Positions 45,094 to 56,102 are shown, counted from the first letter of the stretch. The stretch is 64,000 nt of DNA from Sepioteuthis lessoniana (GCA_963585895.1 OY757904.1:30864114-30928113), one strand, 5' to 3'. Numbers and translations are program-made. The notes: generated by a model from the letters alone, not told the origin.

Positions 45094-46569
45094 TTTATGA
45101 TATCACCTTATGTACAGGAACAATATCAAACTGTTTGCTAAGAGAGATAAAGGATTGGAAACCAAAATATCGACAGGTAAAATGTCGTCATCATCATGTC
45201 ATGCTGCCAGTATGGATCTCCCAGACCCTCTCTCGCCACCCGCCTCTATCGTACATCACCCCCAGAAGCTCTTCAAGTCTATATCCTGTATCGGCACAGA
45301 CATGTTGTATATAAGTTCTAGCTGGTCGTCCTACTTTTACTTGTCCATGTGAAGGGGTCCACAGGAGTATATCACTTATGAGTCTGTCATTATTTCTCTA
45401 GTAGTGTACCGCATGCCTGGTTCATCTAACTTGGATATTTTCGTGATGGGTGGTAAGTGGTCACACAGATGATGGTTTCTGGAGTGTTGCCTCCAGGATT
45501 TGTTCAATATTGCTCGCAGCATTCTTGAGTAATTGCCGTCAAGCTTTTTCTCCATAGGTTTAGTTAGCTTCCATGTAGTGTATTCATATATAAGTATCGT
45601 CCAGATCGCTGCTTGGAAAAAAACAGCGTTTAATTTTATCGGTCAAGTCTGACTTCCATGTGACTGATAGCCAATCAACAGCTGCCTCTGCCTTTGATAG
45701 TCGCGTATTGATGTCTGTCTCGTTTGATGAGGTACTGCATCGTAAGTTAGATGAATTTGTCCACAAGATTCAAAGGTCCACTCTTTCGTGTGGAGATGTT
45801 GCCTCTTTCATTAAAGCACATGTATTCCGTCTTGTTTGCGTTGGTGTGGAGGCCTATGCCAGCAGCTGCTTGTTCCAGACTATGTAGCAGGGATTCGTCT
45901 TTGGCGGGTATATTTTCTAGAAGTGATATGTCATCGACGTAGTCCGCATCCGTTATTGTTTTTGCTGTGTATCTTCTGCTTCTTTCCTTTTCCAGCTTGA
46001 AACCGTTTTATTTCATTAAATCAATAGACGTTCTAAGCAGGTAGTCACGGAGAGAATATACTGTCAGTATATAGGGAAAGAATTTTGTAAAGAAAAATGC
46101 ACCATGCTGATAAGGAAAAGGGGAAAGGATATATGACGGAAGGAATAAAACTACCAAATCAAGAAAAAATCAGAATGCTCGGAGAAAAGGAAACTTACAG
46201 ATTCTAGGAGACATTGGAAGCGGACACCATCAAACAAGCGGAGACGGAAAAAAAAGGAAAAAAGTGTATCTCAGGAGTACGAGAAAACTACTCGAAACCA
46301 AACATTATAGATAATACTCATCAAAGTGATAAACACCTGGGCGGACACCTGATAAGAAACTATGGACCATTATTGAAAGAGACGAGAGAAAAACAGAGAC
46401 GACTGGACCTGAGAACATGCCAGCTAATGACTATGCATCAAGCCTTACATACCAGAGATGACTAAGACAGATATATGAGTCAAGAAAAGAAGAAAGAAAA
46501 TCTCTCGTAAGCTTAAAAAATAGCGTCCATACAACGACTCGAAGTCTACAAAAAAAGCAAAGTCTAATT
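45094..46569 (+). mobile_element. LINE2 copy h, 5' segment, interrupted by LINE1 copy F
   Basis: 45094-45182 encodes HLMYRNNIKLFAKRDKGLET, the RT active-site region (MYMDD in the family). LINE1 F occupies 45183-46050. LINE2 resumes at ~46050 with RIYCQYIGKEF, LEADTIKQAE and a run ending RRLDLRTCQLMTMHQALHTR. It stops at 46569-46580, where the full-length LINE1 inserted, and continues from 50129. The two flanks of each insert are colinear with intact LINE2 relatives. Confidence 0.85.
45183..46050 (-). mobile_element. RTE-like LINE (LINE1 copy F), older subfamily
   Basis: Minus-strand copy with (ATC)n-type tail at 45184-45196 and C-terminal domain through the YADD region to the equivalent of DYVLRTSID, where it is 5'-truncated (~46047). 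The segment near 45584-45766 reads ETDINTRLSKAEAAVDWLSV and WKSDLTDKIKRCFF. Numerous frameshifts and substitutions mark it as older than copy G. Confidence 0.87.
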
Positions 46570-46580
46570 ACGGAGACCAT
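46570..46580 (+). repeat. Left TSD of full-length LINE1
   Basis: ACGGAGACCAT, repeated exactly at 50129-50139 on the other side of the insertion. The last CAT overlaps the LINE tail motif, so the TSD is 8-11 bp. Confidence 0.9.
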
Positions 46581-49500
46581 CATCATCAACATCATATCGT
46601 GCTGGCAGCACGGATATCCCTGATCCTCTCTCGCCACTCCTCCCTATCGTTCATCGCCCTAGGTAGGTCTTCAGGACAACATCCTGTATCCTCACATAGC
46701 TGCTGAATGTACGTTCGAGCTGGTCGTCCTGCTTTTGCGCGGCCGTGTGTGGGGATCCATAAGAGTACATCTCTTATGAGTTCATCTCTGCTTCTCCAGC
46801 AATGTCCTGCATGTCTGGTTCGCCTAACTTGAATAGTTTTCGTGATAGGGGGCAGGTGGCCGTACAGTTGGTGTCTTGTGGGGTGTTGCTGCCAGGACTT
46901 GTTCAGGATTGCACGCAGCATTCTTGTGTAATTGCAATCTAGTTTCTTCTCCAGCCGTTTTGTTAGCGTCCATGTAGTGCATCCATATAGCAGTATCGAC
47001 GTGACCGCTGCCTCGAAGAAACTGCGTTTCATATTATCGGTTAGGTCAGATTTCCATATAGTCGATAGCCTATTGATAGCTGTCCATGCTTTCGTTAACC
47101 TCGTTTCGATGTCCTTTTCGGTTGATTCGACGCTGCTTCCTAGGTACGTGAATTTGTCTACTAGTTTAAGAGGGGTTCATTTTAGAGTGGAGATGTCCCC
47201 CGTTTGGTTATAGCACATATATTCCGTTTTGTGTGCATTAACATGGAGGCCTATGCTTGCTGCTGCTCGTTCCAAACTATGCAGAAGTGTTTCGGCTTGG
47301 TCAGGTGTATTTGCCAGTATCGCTATGTCATCGGCGTAGTCGGCGTCGGTAATTGTTTTTGCGGGGTATCTTCTGCTTCTTTTCTTCGTCAGTTCGAAGC
47401 CATTCTCTTTGATTTTGTCAATCGATGTTCTAAGTACGTAGTCTAGACAAATGATAAAGAGATACGGAGCCAGCGTGTCCCCTTGTAGTACTCCTGCTAC
47501 AATGTCGAAGTATTCTGTGTCTCCATCTGGTGATCGTACTTTTACTTTAGTGTTTCTATAGAGAATCGTTATTGCCGCTACGGTTTCTTTTGGTATGCCG
47601 TACGCTAGTAGGATTTGTTCCATCTTTCCTCTGTGAATGGTGTCGAAAGCCTTGGTAAAGTCGACAAATATTAATGTCACTTGTAGGTTCTTTGCCCGTA
47701 CACCTTCAAGGATTCTGCGGATAGTTAATATTTGTGAGGTCGTAGATCTATTTCTTCGGAAGCCATTTTGGTTTTTTCTAAGTATGTTGTCGATTTTGGG
47801 TTCTATTCGGTTTCGTAGTAGGGCATTGTAGATTTTGGCAGCTATGGATGTAAGTGTTATGCCTCGGTAGTTTTTGGCTAATCCGAGGTCCCCCTTTTTA
47901 GGGAAGGGGAGTATGCATCCCTTCGTCCATCTATCTATCGGATTTTGATTGTATACTGCGTTACAGTGTCGGAGCAGTATGTCGTCGAATTGTCTGGTCT
48001 TCCATACTTCCGGGGGAATTTCGTCCAGCCCTGCAGCTTTCCTATTTTTAATTTTTCTGAAAACCGAGTCGAGTTCTTCTTGTGTGAACGGTCCAAGTTT
48101 AATGTCTAATTGTTTGCTAATTATTCTGGTGATTGGTTCATGCGTTATTTTTGGTGGGTTTCCAAGTAAGTTTTCGAAGTGCTGTTTCCACAGTTTTATT
48201 CTTTCTTGTTGGTTTGCTGCTTTAAGTTTTGCTTTGGCTGTGTTCTTTCTTCTGCTCACTTCGTTTATTGTTTGCCAGGCAATTCTAGATTGTCTATCTT
48301 CCACCGAGTCTCTAATCTTATCTATCTGATTTTGAATGTATTCTGTCTGTTCCTTTATATATATGCCTGCTAATTGATATTGTGCTGTTTTTAGTTTTAA
48401 GGCATTTGTGTTTGTTGGGTTTTTTCGATAGTTTTTGGAGGCTGTTTTCACTAGTGCACGTTTTTCTCTCACCGCTAAAATTTCCCATGGGACTCTATAT
48501 TTAGTTTTACTTTTTGTTGGAATGTATTTTGCTGCTGCCTCAAGGTGTGCATTGACGAAATTTTCGTATTCGTCGTTTGGTGTACTTTTTTCCGTCTTTT
48601 CTTGTAGTGTTTCGAATCTGTTTCTTAATTCTAATACGTATTTATCTCTTACATCTTTGTTGTTTAATAGGGCCCAGTTATAGTGTTTGGTGGTCGCTGT
48701 TCGTTTGTCGTTTTTTCGTAGGCTTAACCTTTTTTTCGCTGTGACTATTCGGTGATCGGTGGACACGCCCTCAAAAGAGGAGTATGCCTCGCAATTCAAT
48801 GCACTATTCTTCCATTTCTTGTTTATAAGGACGTAGTCTATCTGAGCTTTAGTATTGTTTGCGTACGTGTATGTCCATAGTTTGCCCTCTCTTTTTTGGT
48901 AGTTTGTATTGAGGCATGCTTACCTATTTTCTATCATGAAATCTGTTAGATGTTGTCCATTTCTATTTGACGTGTTGTGGAGGCTGTATTTGTTGTTTCC
49001 GTTTTTCCCGATTTGTGCATTCATGTCTCCGCCAATGACTAACATGTTGTGTTTCGGGATGCTACACACTAATGAGGATAACTCATCGTAGAAGGTGACT
49101 ATTTCATTTTCCTCACTAACATTGGTGGGGCTGTAGCATGAGACGATTGTTGCTCTGGGGTTTCCGTTAAATGTAGCTGCCATCATTCTAGTTTGTATTT
49201 TCTCAACGCTATTAAGCGTTTTTAGTGCTCTAGGTCCTATAAGCAATCCTACCCCTCCTACTGCGGCGTTGACAGAGTTTTTCCATGCGGATACAGTGGC
49301 GAGCGACCATCCATTGCCAGTTTCGTAATATTTGATATCTTCTGTGTGCGTGTATCTGTGTTCTTGTATGCATATTATGTCTATTTTATGTTCTTCGGCC
49401 GATGCGATTAGCTCTGGGAGTTGTCCTATTCTATTTAAGGTTCTTACGTTAAATGTGGCTATTTGTAGTGTTTGTTTGCATTTTAGTAGTTTTGATTGTT

Positions 49501-50128
49501 TGAGCTCTGTAGCTGATTTTTCGAACACCGAGGCCAGGGCTCCAACCTCAGCAGGACGCGCCCCTTTTTTACCCGCGCGAAGAGCGATGCAGTTTGTGTA
49601 AGTGGTTTGAGTGTGGTCATGGTTATCTTTCGATGGCTGTTTTATTCTCTTCTATAGAAGCCACTCTTATAGAGGAGCAGCAGTAGTTCCCCGATCGAAC
49701 TGGCGATCCTGAGCAAAAAGTCGTCAAACTCACGTCCAGGACCCATTTGGGTATTGAGTTTGGTCGTCCATTGGTTTATTCAAATACCTTTACGTACATC
49801 ATGCTGCTTCCCATGTGTACATAATAAATAAAAAAAAAGGTGGGGGTGGAATTTGTTTTAAGTTTTAACTTAGTTAAAGTCCAACATTAAGTTACTTTCT
49901 TATGACTTTCACTAGAACTGACTTATACTTTTTTGCTGTATTGGGACTTTTCCTGGGTTTTTCATTTTTTTTTTTCTTCCTACAGTTGGGGACCTAGCAG
50001 GCTTCAGGAATTATAGAGCTTTTTTTTTTTTTTTCCTCTTAGGGGGGGGTGTGGTAGCTTTAGGCGTTCTAGTCTTTTTCTTCTAAACTACTGTTAGGGC
50101 TTTCTTTACGAATTTTTAAAAGCCGAAG
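46581..50128 (-). mobile_element. Full-length RTE-like LINE (LINE1 copy G)
   Basis: 3.55 kb insertion inside LINE2 copy h, bounded by an exact 11-bp TSD. Minus-strand layout: ~475-bp 5' UTR (49652-50128, with A-rich and C-rich runs), one ORF (46592-49651), an almost absent 3' UTR and a (GATGAT)-like tail at 46581-46590. Removing it restores continuous LINE2 sequence across ACGGAGACCAT. Size, single ORF, domain order and microsatellite tail fit the RTE clade. Confidence 0.93.
46592..49651 (-). pseudogene. LINE1 polyprotein: AP-like endonuclease, RT, C-terminal domain
   Basis: A single 1,020-codon frame with two internal stops (48920-48922, 47177-47179) and no frameshift. Endonuclease (EEP fold): IATFNVRTLN, ICIQEHRYTH, VSCYSPT, IGGDMNAQIG, and STDHR after the first stop. 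RT in the 47177-48799 segment: KNYRGITLTSIAAK (residue ~309 of that segment), FVDFTKAFD (~378), GVLQGDTLAPYLF (~436), YADD (~488). The C-terminal part carries TTWTLTKRLEKKL and GRAKAGRPARTYIQQLCEDT. The endonuclease nicks the target and RT primes on it. No in-frame ATG precedes the endonuclease after the upstream TAG at 49652-49654, so start codon use is unclear. Nearly intact but dead. Confidence 0.93.
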
Positions 50129-51033
50129 ACGGAGACCATAAACAACACAAACATGACAAGAACAGAAATAAAAAAGGTAAAAAAGGAACAAAAACAACTT
50201 TTTGGATATTTATAGCGACAAACCAGCGAAATATCGCACAAGAAGACTTGGACATAGCTCAGAAACTTAAGAGAGAAACTGAATCTGTGCTTATTGCAGC
50301 ACAAAACAACGTCATCAGAACCAACTACATAAAAGGAAAAAATAGATAAGACGCAACAAAATAGCAAATGTAGGTTATATCATGATAGAAACGAAATGAT
50401 CAATCACATAATAAGCTAATACCGCAAACTGAAGCAAAATGAGAATGAGACTAGACACAACTGGGTGGGGAAGCTGATCCACAAGGAAATGTCCGATAAA
50501 TTTTGATTTGACCATATGAACATTGGTATATGCACATCCCGGAATCTTTCCAAGAGAATGAGACACACAAAGTCCACTAGGGTTTGAAGATACAAACGGA
50601 TCACCTAATCTTGATCAGACGACTAGATCTAGCAATAGTCAAAAATAAAAAATAAAAAAGAACCTGCCGAATAGTGAACTTTGCCTTCGTTGCAGACTAC
50701 ATGCTAAAACTAAAAAATAACGAAACAATAGATAAATACCGGAACGTTGTTATAGAACTAAAAATACCTTGAAGGTGATGGTGACACTGATTGTAATAGT
50801 TGCACTTGAAATAATCCCTAACGGATTCGTATAGGGACTGGAAGACTTGGAAATAAGAGGAGTTGGAGGCCATCTAGATTGCAGGATGATTAAAATCAGC
50901 CAGAATAGTAAGAGCCGGAAGACTTGAAGAAACTTCCTGTCATTCAAACACCAAGAAAAATCATTGAGATTCCACCGCTCTGAAAAACTTACATATGAAT
51001 ATGATGATGATAATACTAATAATAATAAGGAAA
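50129..51033 (+). mobile_element. LINE2 copy h, 3' segment
   Basis: Continues copy h after the LINE1 insert. Readable with frameshifts: a KQLFGY segment, ERN-E region, KTQQNSKCRLYHDRNEMINH (CCHC finger with His for the second Cys), WVGKLIHKEM, and the 3' end to an imperfect (TAA)n tail at 51006-51033 (ATGATGATAATACTAATAAT). The next LINE2 copy starts immediately after the tail. Confidence 0.85.
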
Positions 51034-51798
51034 CAAAAATGGGAAGGAAAACAACTCAATGGCTGCTTTAAGCGTCTAATAAACAGCATCTCGCACCAGA
51101 AAACCTTGACCTGGTTAAGAAAAGGAAACCTTAAGAGAGAAACGGAATCCCTCCTAATAGCAGCACAGGACAACGCCATAAGAACCAATCATATCAAAGC
51201 AAGAATAGATAAGACGCAACAAAACAGTAAATGTAGGCTATGCGGTGACAGAGACGAAACGATCAATCACATTATAAGCGAATGCAGCAAATTAGCACAG
51301 AAGGAGTAGAAGGCGAGACACGACTGGGTCGGCAAGGTAATCCACTGGGAAATGTGCAGGAAATTTCAATTCGACCATACAAGCAAATGGTATATGCACA
51401 ACCCGGCGCCTGTCCTACAAAATGACTCGCATAAACTCCTATGGGACTTTAATATACAAACGGATCACCTAATCCCGGCCAGAAGACCAGACCTCATAAT
51501 AATCAACAAAAGAAAGATAAACTGCAAAATTGTTGACTTTGCTGTCCCAGCGGACCACAGAATAAATCTGAAGGAAAGTGAAAAGATGGATAAGTACCTC
51601 GACCTTGCTAGAGAATTGAAAAAAACTGTGGAACATGAAAGTAACGATTGTGCCAATTGTGATTGGTGCGTTAGGAACAGTAACTAAAGGATTATTAAAT
51701 AGCCTGGAGGACTTGGAAGTTAGCGGACGGGTAGAGACTATCCAAACGACAGCATTGCTGAGGACGGCCAGAATACTGAGACAAGTCCTGGAGACTTG
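51034..51798 (+). pseudogene. LINE2 CCHC finger plus restriction-like endonuclease domain
   Basis: KRLINSISHQKTLTWLRKGN, then a perfect CX2CX7HX4C finger CRLCGDRDETINHIISEC, a TAG at 51307-51309, then KLLWDFNIQTDHLIPARRPD and KIVDFAVPADHR, whose RPD and downstream Asp fit the catalytic core of restriction-like endonucleases. An extra A in an A-run near 51627 shifts the frame before LWNMKV, and the true C-terminus continues in another frame to ~51798. In the R2/R4 group this domain nicks the target for reverse transcription. The order finger then endonuclease supports an RLE-type LINE. Confidence 0.87.
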
Positions 51799-51872
51799 AG
51801 GAGACTTGCTGTCACTCAAACTCCAGTGAAAAACCATCAGCTAATACTGATGTGAAAAAATCTAGAGGAGTA

Positions 51873-51917
<45 letters not shown>
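51034..51917 (+). mobile_element. R4/Rex6-like LINE (LINE2 copy i), best-preserved 3' part
   Basis: Starts abruptly at the RKQKWE codons right after copy h's (TAA)n tail and ends in (TAA)15 at 51872-51917. Contains the zinc finger and the endonuclease almost intact. Same strand as copies h and j. Confidence 0.92.
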
Positions 51918-52126
51918 CTCTGGGATTTCGAGATACAAACAGATAACTTAATCAAATCAGACGACGAGACCTAGTATTAGCCAACGAAAAAAGAGATGGA
52001 AAGACCCGCTGAATAGCGGAATTTGCCGTCCTGGCAGAACCACAAAGTAAAATTGAAAGAAAGAGAAAAGAGAGATAAATAAGTACCTAGACCTTGCTAG
52101 ACAACTAAAAAAAACACTATGGAACA
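51918..52126 (+). mobile_element. LINE2 fragment j1
   Basis: Begins at the LWDFEIQTD codons directly after copy i's (TAA)15 tract and runs to the LWNMKE region. No tail; overlaps or is cut by j2. Confidence 0.8.
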
Positions 52127-52565
52127 TGAAAGAAACAACTGTATGGATATTTCAGGCGACAAACTAGTGAGATTCTTTATTAGATGATATGGATTTACAT
52201 TAAAGAAAGACACCTTAAAAGCGAAAGTGAATCTCTTTGAACAGCAGTACAAAACAACGTGATTTGAACCAATTGCAGTAAAAATCGATGATACGCAACA
52301 GAATAACAGATGTAAGTTATGTTGAGAAAGATATTAAACGTTTATTCACATAGCAAGCAAATGCTGTAAACCAGCACGAAATGAGTGCAAAATCAGTTAA
52401 CATTGAGAGGGAAAATTATCTACTGGGAATTGGGTGAGAGATTCAAATTTGACCATATTACCGAATATACGCACAAATCATAATCCACCCTAGAGAATGA
52501 GACGCATAAAATTCTCTGGGATTTTGAGATTCAAACGGATCACCAACCCGTGGCCGCAAGACCTT
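52127..52565 (+). mobile_element. LINE2 fragment j2
   Basis: Starts with GAAAGAAACAACTGTATGGA, equivalent to the KQLYG region upstream of j1's content, and runs through a decayed finger region (AATAACAGATGTAAGTTATG) to LWDFEIQTDHQ. Thus j1 and j2 are in inverted order relative to a single LINE2 and must be two pieces or a rearrangement. Confidence 0.78.
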
Positions 52566-52566
52566 A

Positions 52567-52805
52567 GTCGAGGGCGATCGGAAGGCTCACTTTTCATTAG
52601 CAACAATATTGAATTGTAGGGGGAGGGTGCTACTCATTCCCCTAGATTGCTCCACGTACCCTTGATCAATAGCTTATAAGGATGAGTGTTAAGCAGGGTG
52701 CATCTCGTACCATATTTTAATCTTTGGTATGACTCGACCTTAGATTGAACCCCGGTCTACAAGGCCATTGGTGAACACTCAAACTAATATACCAATGCAC
52801 CGGTG
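52567..52805 (-). mobile_element. S3 SINE, near full length
   Basis: Minus strand: GGCACCGGTGCATTGGTATA head with A-box-like region, GACCGGGGTTCAATCT as B box, AGTCATACCAAAGATT, TTAACACTCAT, GGAGCAATCTAGGGGAATGA and the 3' part GAAAAGTGAGCCTTCCGA. It lacks the core shared by S1 and S2. Confidence 0.85.
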
Positions 52806-53403
52806 CCAATCCAGTCATAGATTTTTAAAAAATGAACGCTGTTTAAATGATTGAACGTTTATATGATCTGTCTTTATTTGTATATATTTTTCTCCTTCTA
52901 TTTATTTGAAAACACCAATCGTTTTTCTTTCAACACTTTTTTTTTCACAATCTTTAAGTCCTGATGAAGATCAAATAAAAACGAAACAATTAAACGTTTG
53001 CTTTCAATGATAGATAGATAGATATGAAATAAATTTTAATATCTTACTGAGAGTGCGTGGATTTTTGTTTCTGGTTCACTCGTAGAATTATGACCTTTGA
53101 ACATCAATCAGTTTATTTATTTGATGAGAGGTTTTTTTTTCTAATAATCTCTGTTCTTTAACTCCTAATTACCGTATGTATTTTAGAAATGGATACTGAA
53201 ATTAACATGAAAGAAATATTTCTGAAAAAGGTGTAGAAGATAAAAACCACATGTAAAAAAAATGTATTCTTTTTTGTTCTCACAGTTAAATATACTGAAT
53301 ATTTATTTCATTCTGGTTAGAGAATGTAACTTAGAATAATATCAAGTGCATGGATTTTAATTAAAATGAACTAATAATTCACCTTTGATGAAAATACTAT
53401 ATT
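52806..53403. other. No gene seen
   Basis: AT-rich. CCTGATGAAGATCAAATAAA followed by AACGAAAC near 52962 recalls a hammerhead core but has no helix II. A short (GATA)n run lies at about 53008-53024. Confidence 0.45.
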
Positions 53404-53491
53404 GCCTAAGGTGATGAACGATAGGGAAAAGTGTCGAGAGAGGGTCAGGGATATCCGTGCTAGCAGCACAACATGATGATGATGATGATAT
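53404..53491 (+). mobile_element. Shortest LINE1 tail (copy H)
   Basis: GCCTAAGGTGATGAACGATA through GAGAGGGTCAGGGATATCC and GTGCTAGCAGCACAAC, then (GAT)n at 53474-53491. Only the last ~25 codons of the LINE1 ORF are present. Confidence 0.9.
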
Positions 53492-54042
53492 CTTAAAATT
53501 ATTTTCTTTTTAAGCAAACCTAGAAAATTATAACTGCCAACGAATATCACTGAAGATCGTCTATGACTGTCAGAATTACTGGAAACATTAATTTTCGAAC
53601 TCTGGACATTTCTTAAAACGTTTTAACATTAATCTTCATTATAGAAGGATGCCAACAGCACAGGTCCCCTTGATACCCTCCCATGATCTGACCCTATCAG
53701 CTATCACACTGCGAATGTCCTCAACATGGAACCAGTCAACACAGAACTGATGAGAGAATTTTTTCTTTGTTTTGCTGGTCGGCCAAATTTGGTTGTCCAT
53801 GTTTTGAAATCTAAATGAGAATGCCGCGTATGAGTTCGTTTTTTTCTTTTCTAATACCAACCAGCATGTATTGTTTGTCTTACATAGATGGTTTGTAAGA
53901 TGAAAGTTAAGTGTCGTTACAGTTTATGCTTTGTAGAAGGCTGCTTCCAGGAAGTCTGCACAACGAGAAGAATGTTGAATTTTTTTCAATATCTGCACAT
54001 TCGAAATTAATTATTGATTTATGTGTTTCTAACATTAACTCC
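53492..54042. other. No gene called; one complex minus-strand frame
   Basis: 53639-53860 (minus) is a 73-codon frame ending in VIADRVRSWEGIKGTCAVGI. It is not low-complexity, but I do not recognise it. It could be a fragment of an unknown mobile element or chance. Confidence 0.35.
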
Positions 54043-54057
54043 ACCAAGTGTGTCTTG

Positions 54058-54290
54058 AGGGTGTCCTCGTGGTGTTATTGTTAAAGCGATGGACTGTGGA
54101 ATCTTAGAAGCGAGTTCGTTCTCCAGTAACACTATTTCGTTCACTTTCGGGCAAATACCCATGGGAAACGTATGAACACCCTTATCCTCGCAGATATGGG
54201 TTAAATAGTACCACTACAGTTCTTCTTGGAGAATGGCTTGGGCATTAGATAACCTACAAAGGTTGATATGCCATTAAACAAAGAAACCAA
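54058..54290 (+). mobile_element. S1 SINE with 15-bp TSD
   Basis: Complete S1: GTCCTCGTGGTGTTATTG head, GCGAGTTCGTTCTCC in the B-box position, CCCATGGGAAACGTATGAAC, GATATGGGTTAAATAGTACC and the 3' end TTGATATGCCATTAAACAAA. TSD ACCAAGTGTGTCTTG (54043-54057) and ACCAAGTGTGTCATG (54291-54305), one mismatch. Confidence 0.94.
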
Positions 54291-54305
54291 ACCAAGTGTG
54301 TCATG

Positions 54306-54909
54306 TCAGTTTTTATTCATTTAATTTATGATTCTTGGAAGAATTAATGGAGTGACAATAAAGGACCGAGATATGTTTTCAACGGCTAAAACTATCAACT
54401 GAGGTCATAGAATTATTTGAGAAATTTATAGGAAATATTTTATTCAGTTTTGGTATTTGCATAAAGGTAAATATGCGAGGAAGATTCAAAAATATATTTT
54501 GTAGTCAATCATTTTCTCTTTAATTTTAGTTCAAAGATGAAAAGAAGACGAAAAAGAAAATAAATTAATGATACTTGTAAAATAATAATAGAGATAGAAT
54601 GAAGGCGTCATTATTTTATGAAGCAATTAGAAACATTTTCATTTATTTCACTCTTTCAATGTTTGTAGGATTTTTTTTTTTTCAGATTTCAATTATATCA
54701 GTTTGTAGTTACGTCACTTCCTTCTTTGGAAACATACTTTCCACCGTTTCAGCTATTATTCCATGAACATGTAAAAATTTTGATTTCATTTTGTCAAACA
54801 CCTTAAGCTGCTGAAACTGACTTATAGAAATTTAATCTACAACTGAGGATGTCCGACTTTCTTTGGCGCTCAGATATTTTCGAATCAAACAGGGACGCGG
54901 TGATAGTAC
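54306..54909. other. No gene seen
   Basis: AT-rich, with poly-T near 54670-54682. Nothing recognised. Confidence 0.4.
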
Positions 54910-55130
54910 ACATGATGTTCATGATCATCATGTCACGCAGCTAGCATGGATTTCCCAACCTCTTTCCCTCCATCCTTCCCTATCATCCATCGTTCCTGGG
55001 AGTTTTCCATATTACATCTGGTGTCCGCACAGAGCTGGTGAAGATAAGTACTTCGTAGTCGACCAACGTTGGCACATCCATATGTAGGGGTCCATATGAG
55101 TTTGTCCTTGCTCTTCCATTTCAATCATAC
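54910..55130 (-). mobile_element. Diverged LINE1 3' end (copy I)
   Basis: GATCATCATGTCACGCAGCTAGC at the 3' side and the minus-strand reading KLIWTPTYGCANVGRLRSTY, then LHQLCADTRC. Colinear with the LINE1 C-terminus but with many substitutions. Confidence 0.82.
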
Positions 55131-55420
55131 ATCTTAGATGCATCAGGGAGGTCTTCAGTGATGCGCTGTCTTCATTGCCGATTTCGGGTTATTTCTGCAT
55201 CATATCAGCTCCGACAGTAACCCCGGCTTGACTCTGAAAGAGCCAAGCCGCCTCCGTGATCGCGACGTAAATAATTCATTCTCTCACTTAAATCAATTTG
55301 ATTGCATCACATTAACAAAATTATTAGTTCGTTGTGCTACTTTTACCGCGACCACGTTAACACTCATGCACATTTTGATTATTAGATAAATATCTTACCG
55401 AACTTGAATTCTCTATCTCA

Positions 55421-55423
<3 letters not shown>
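55131..55423. other. No gene; contains a GC-rich hairpin
   Basis: At about 55225-55252, CGGCTTG-A-CTCT-GAA-AGAG-C-CAAGCCG is a compact inverted repeat, strikingly GC-rich for this locus. The minus strand reads GGCTCTTTCAGAGTC inside it. No adjacent coding frame. Confidence 0.6.

Positions 55424-55461
<38 letters not shown>
55424..55461. repeat. (TA)n microsatellite
   Basis: About 38 bp of TA. Confidence 0.95.
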
Positions 55462-55465
<4 letters not shown>

Positions 55466-55900
55466 AAAATAGAATAAAAAAGTAATCCAAAAGTTATGAA
55501 TTTATTATAAAGGATAGTGGACATGAAAATTTTTCAGTTTTAAAAAACTTTCTTCAAGGCTATAAGATGGTAAAACAAGTGTTGAGAGAACAAGGATGAA
55601 TGTTTTAATGAAATACAAAATCTGAGGAAAATAGAAATATATATACAAAGAAAGATAATAAAACTGTTAAATCATTCAATGTTCACTTTTGAAAAACACT
55701 CTCGTGATATGCCTTGTATCTCCATGAAGTTTCATACATATGAACATAATTGCCTCACAATTCTGAGTTTCGTGTGGCCGGTGAGGTTCAATCGATACAT
55801 CTAAAGTTCACTGTATTCATTTGAATTCGTGTATACCAATGCAATTTCAAGTGACTTATTTATCAACATGTTAACAAAAATCGAGACTCAATATGGTAAA
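55462..55900. other. No gene seen
   Basis: AT-rich spacer with no recognisable features. Confidence 0.4.
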
Positions 55901-55921
55901 TATATATATATATATATATAT

Positions 55922-55956
<35 letters not shown>

Positions 55957-55957
55957 T
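55901..55957. repeat. (TA)n(GATA)n microsatellite
   Basis: TA to ~55924 then GATA units to ~55957. Confidence 0.93.
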
Positions 55958-56102
55958 ATGCTATTCCTATATTTTCACGAAGCCGAAAAAAATTACACGA
56001 TATTCAAGATATAATCTATTTTTATAATCAACTTAGGTAAACATTACTTTTGTGTTTTGTACTTGAAAAATATCTTTTTAGATTAATTAATAAGATTAAC
56101 TA

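Noticed and set aside
52960..53000. Hammerhead ribozyme (CTGATGA ... CGAAAC)
   Set aside because: The segment between the core boxes (AGATC and AAAAC ends) cannot form helix II, and no cleavage triplet context was evident. A similar CTGATGA at 17392 lacks GAAA.
53639..53860. Small gene on the minus strand
   Set aside because: The frame is only 73 codons and matches nothing I recognise. It sits among LINE and SINE debris, so a gene call is not supportable.
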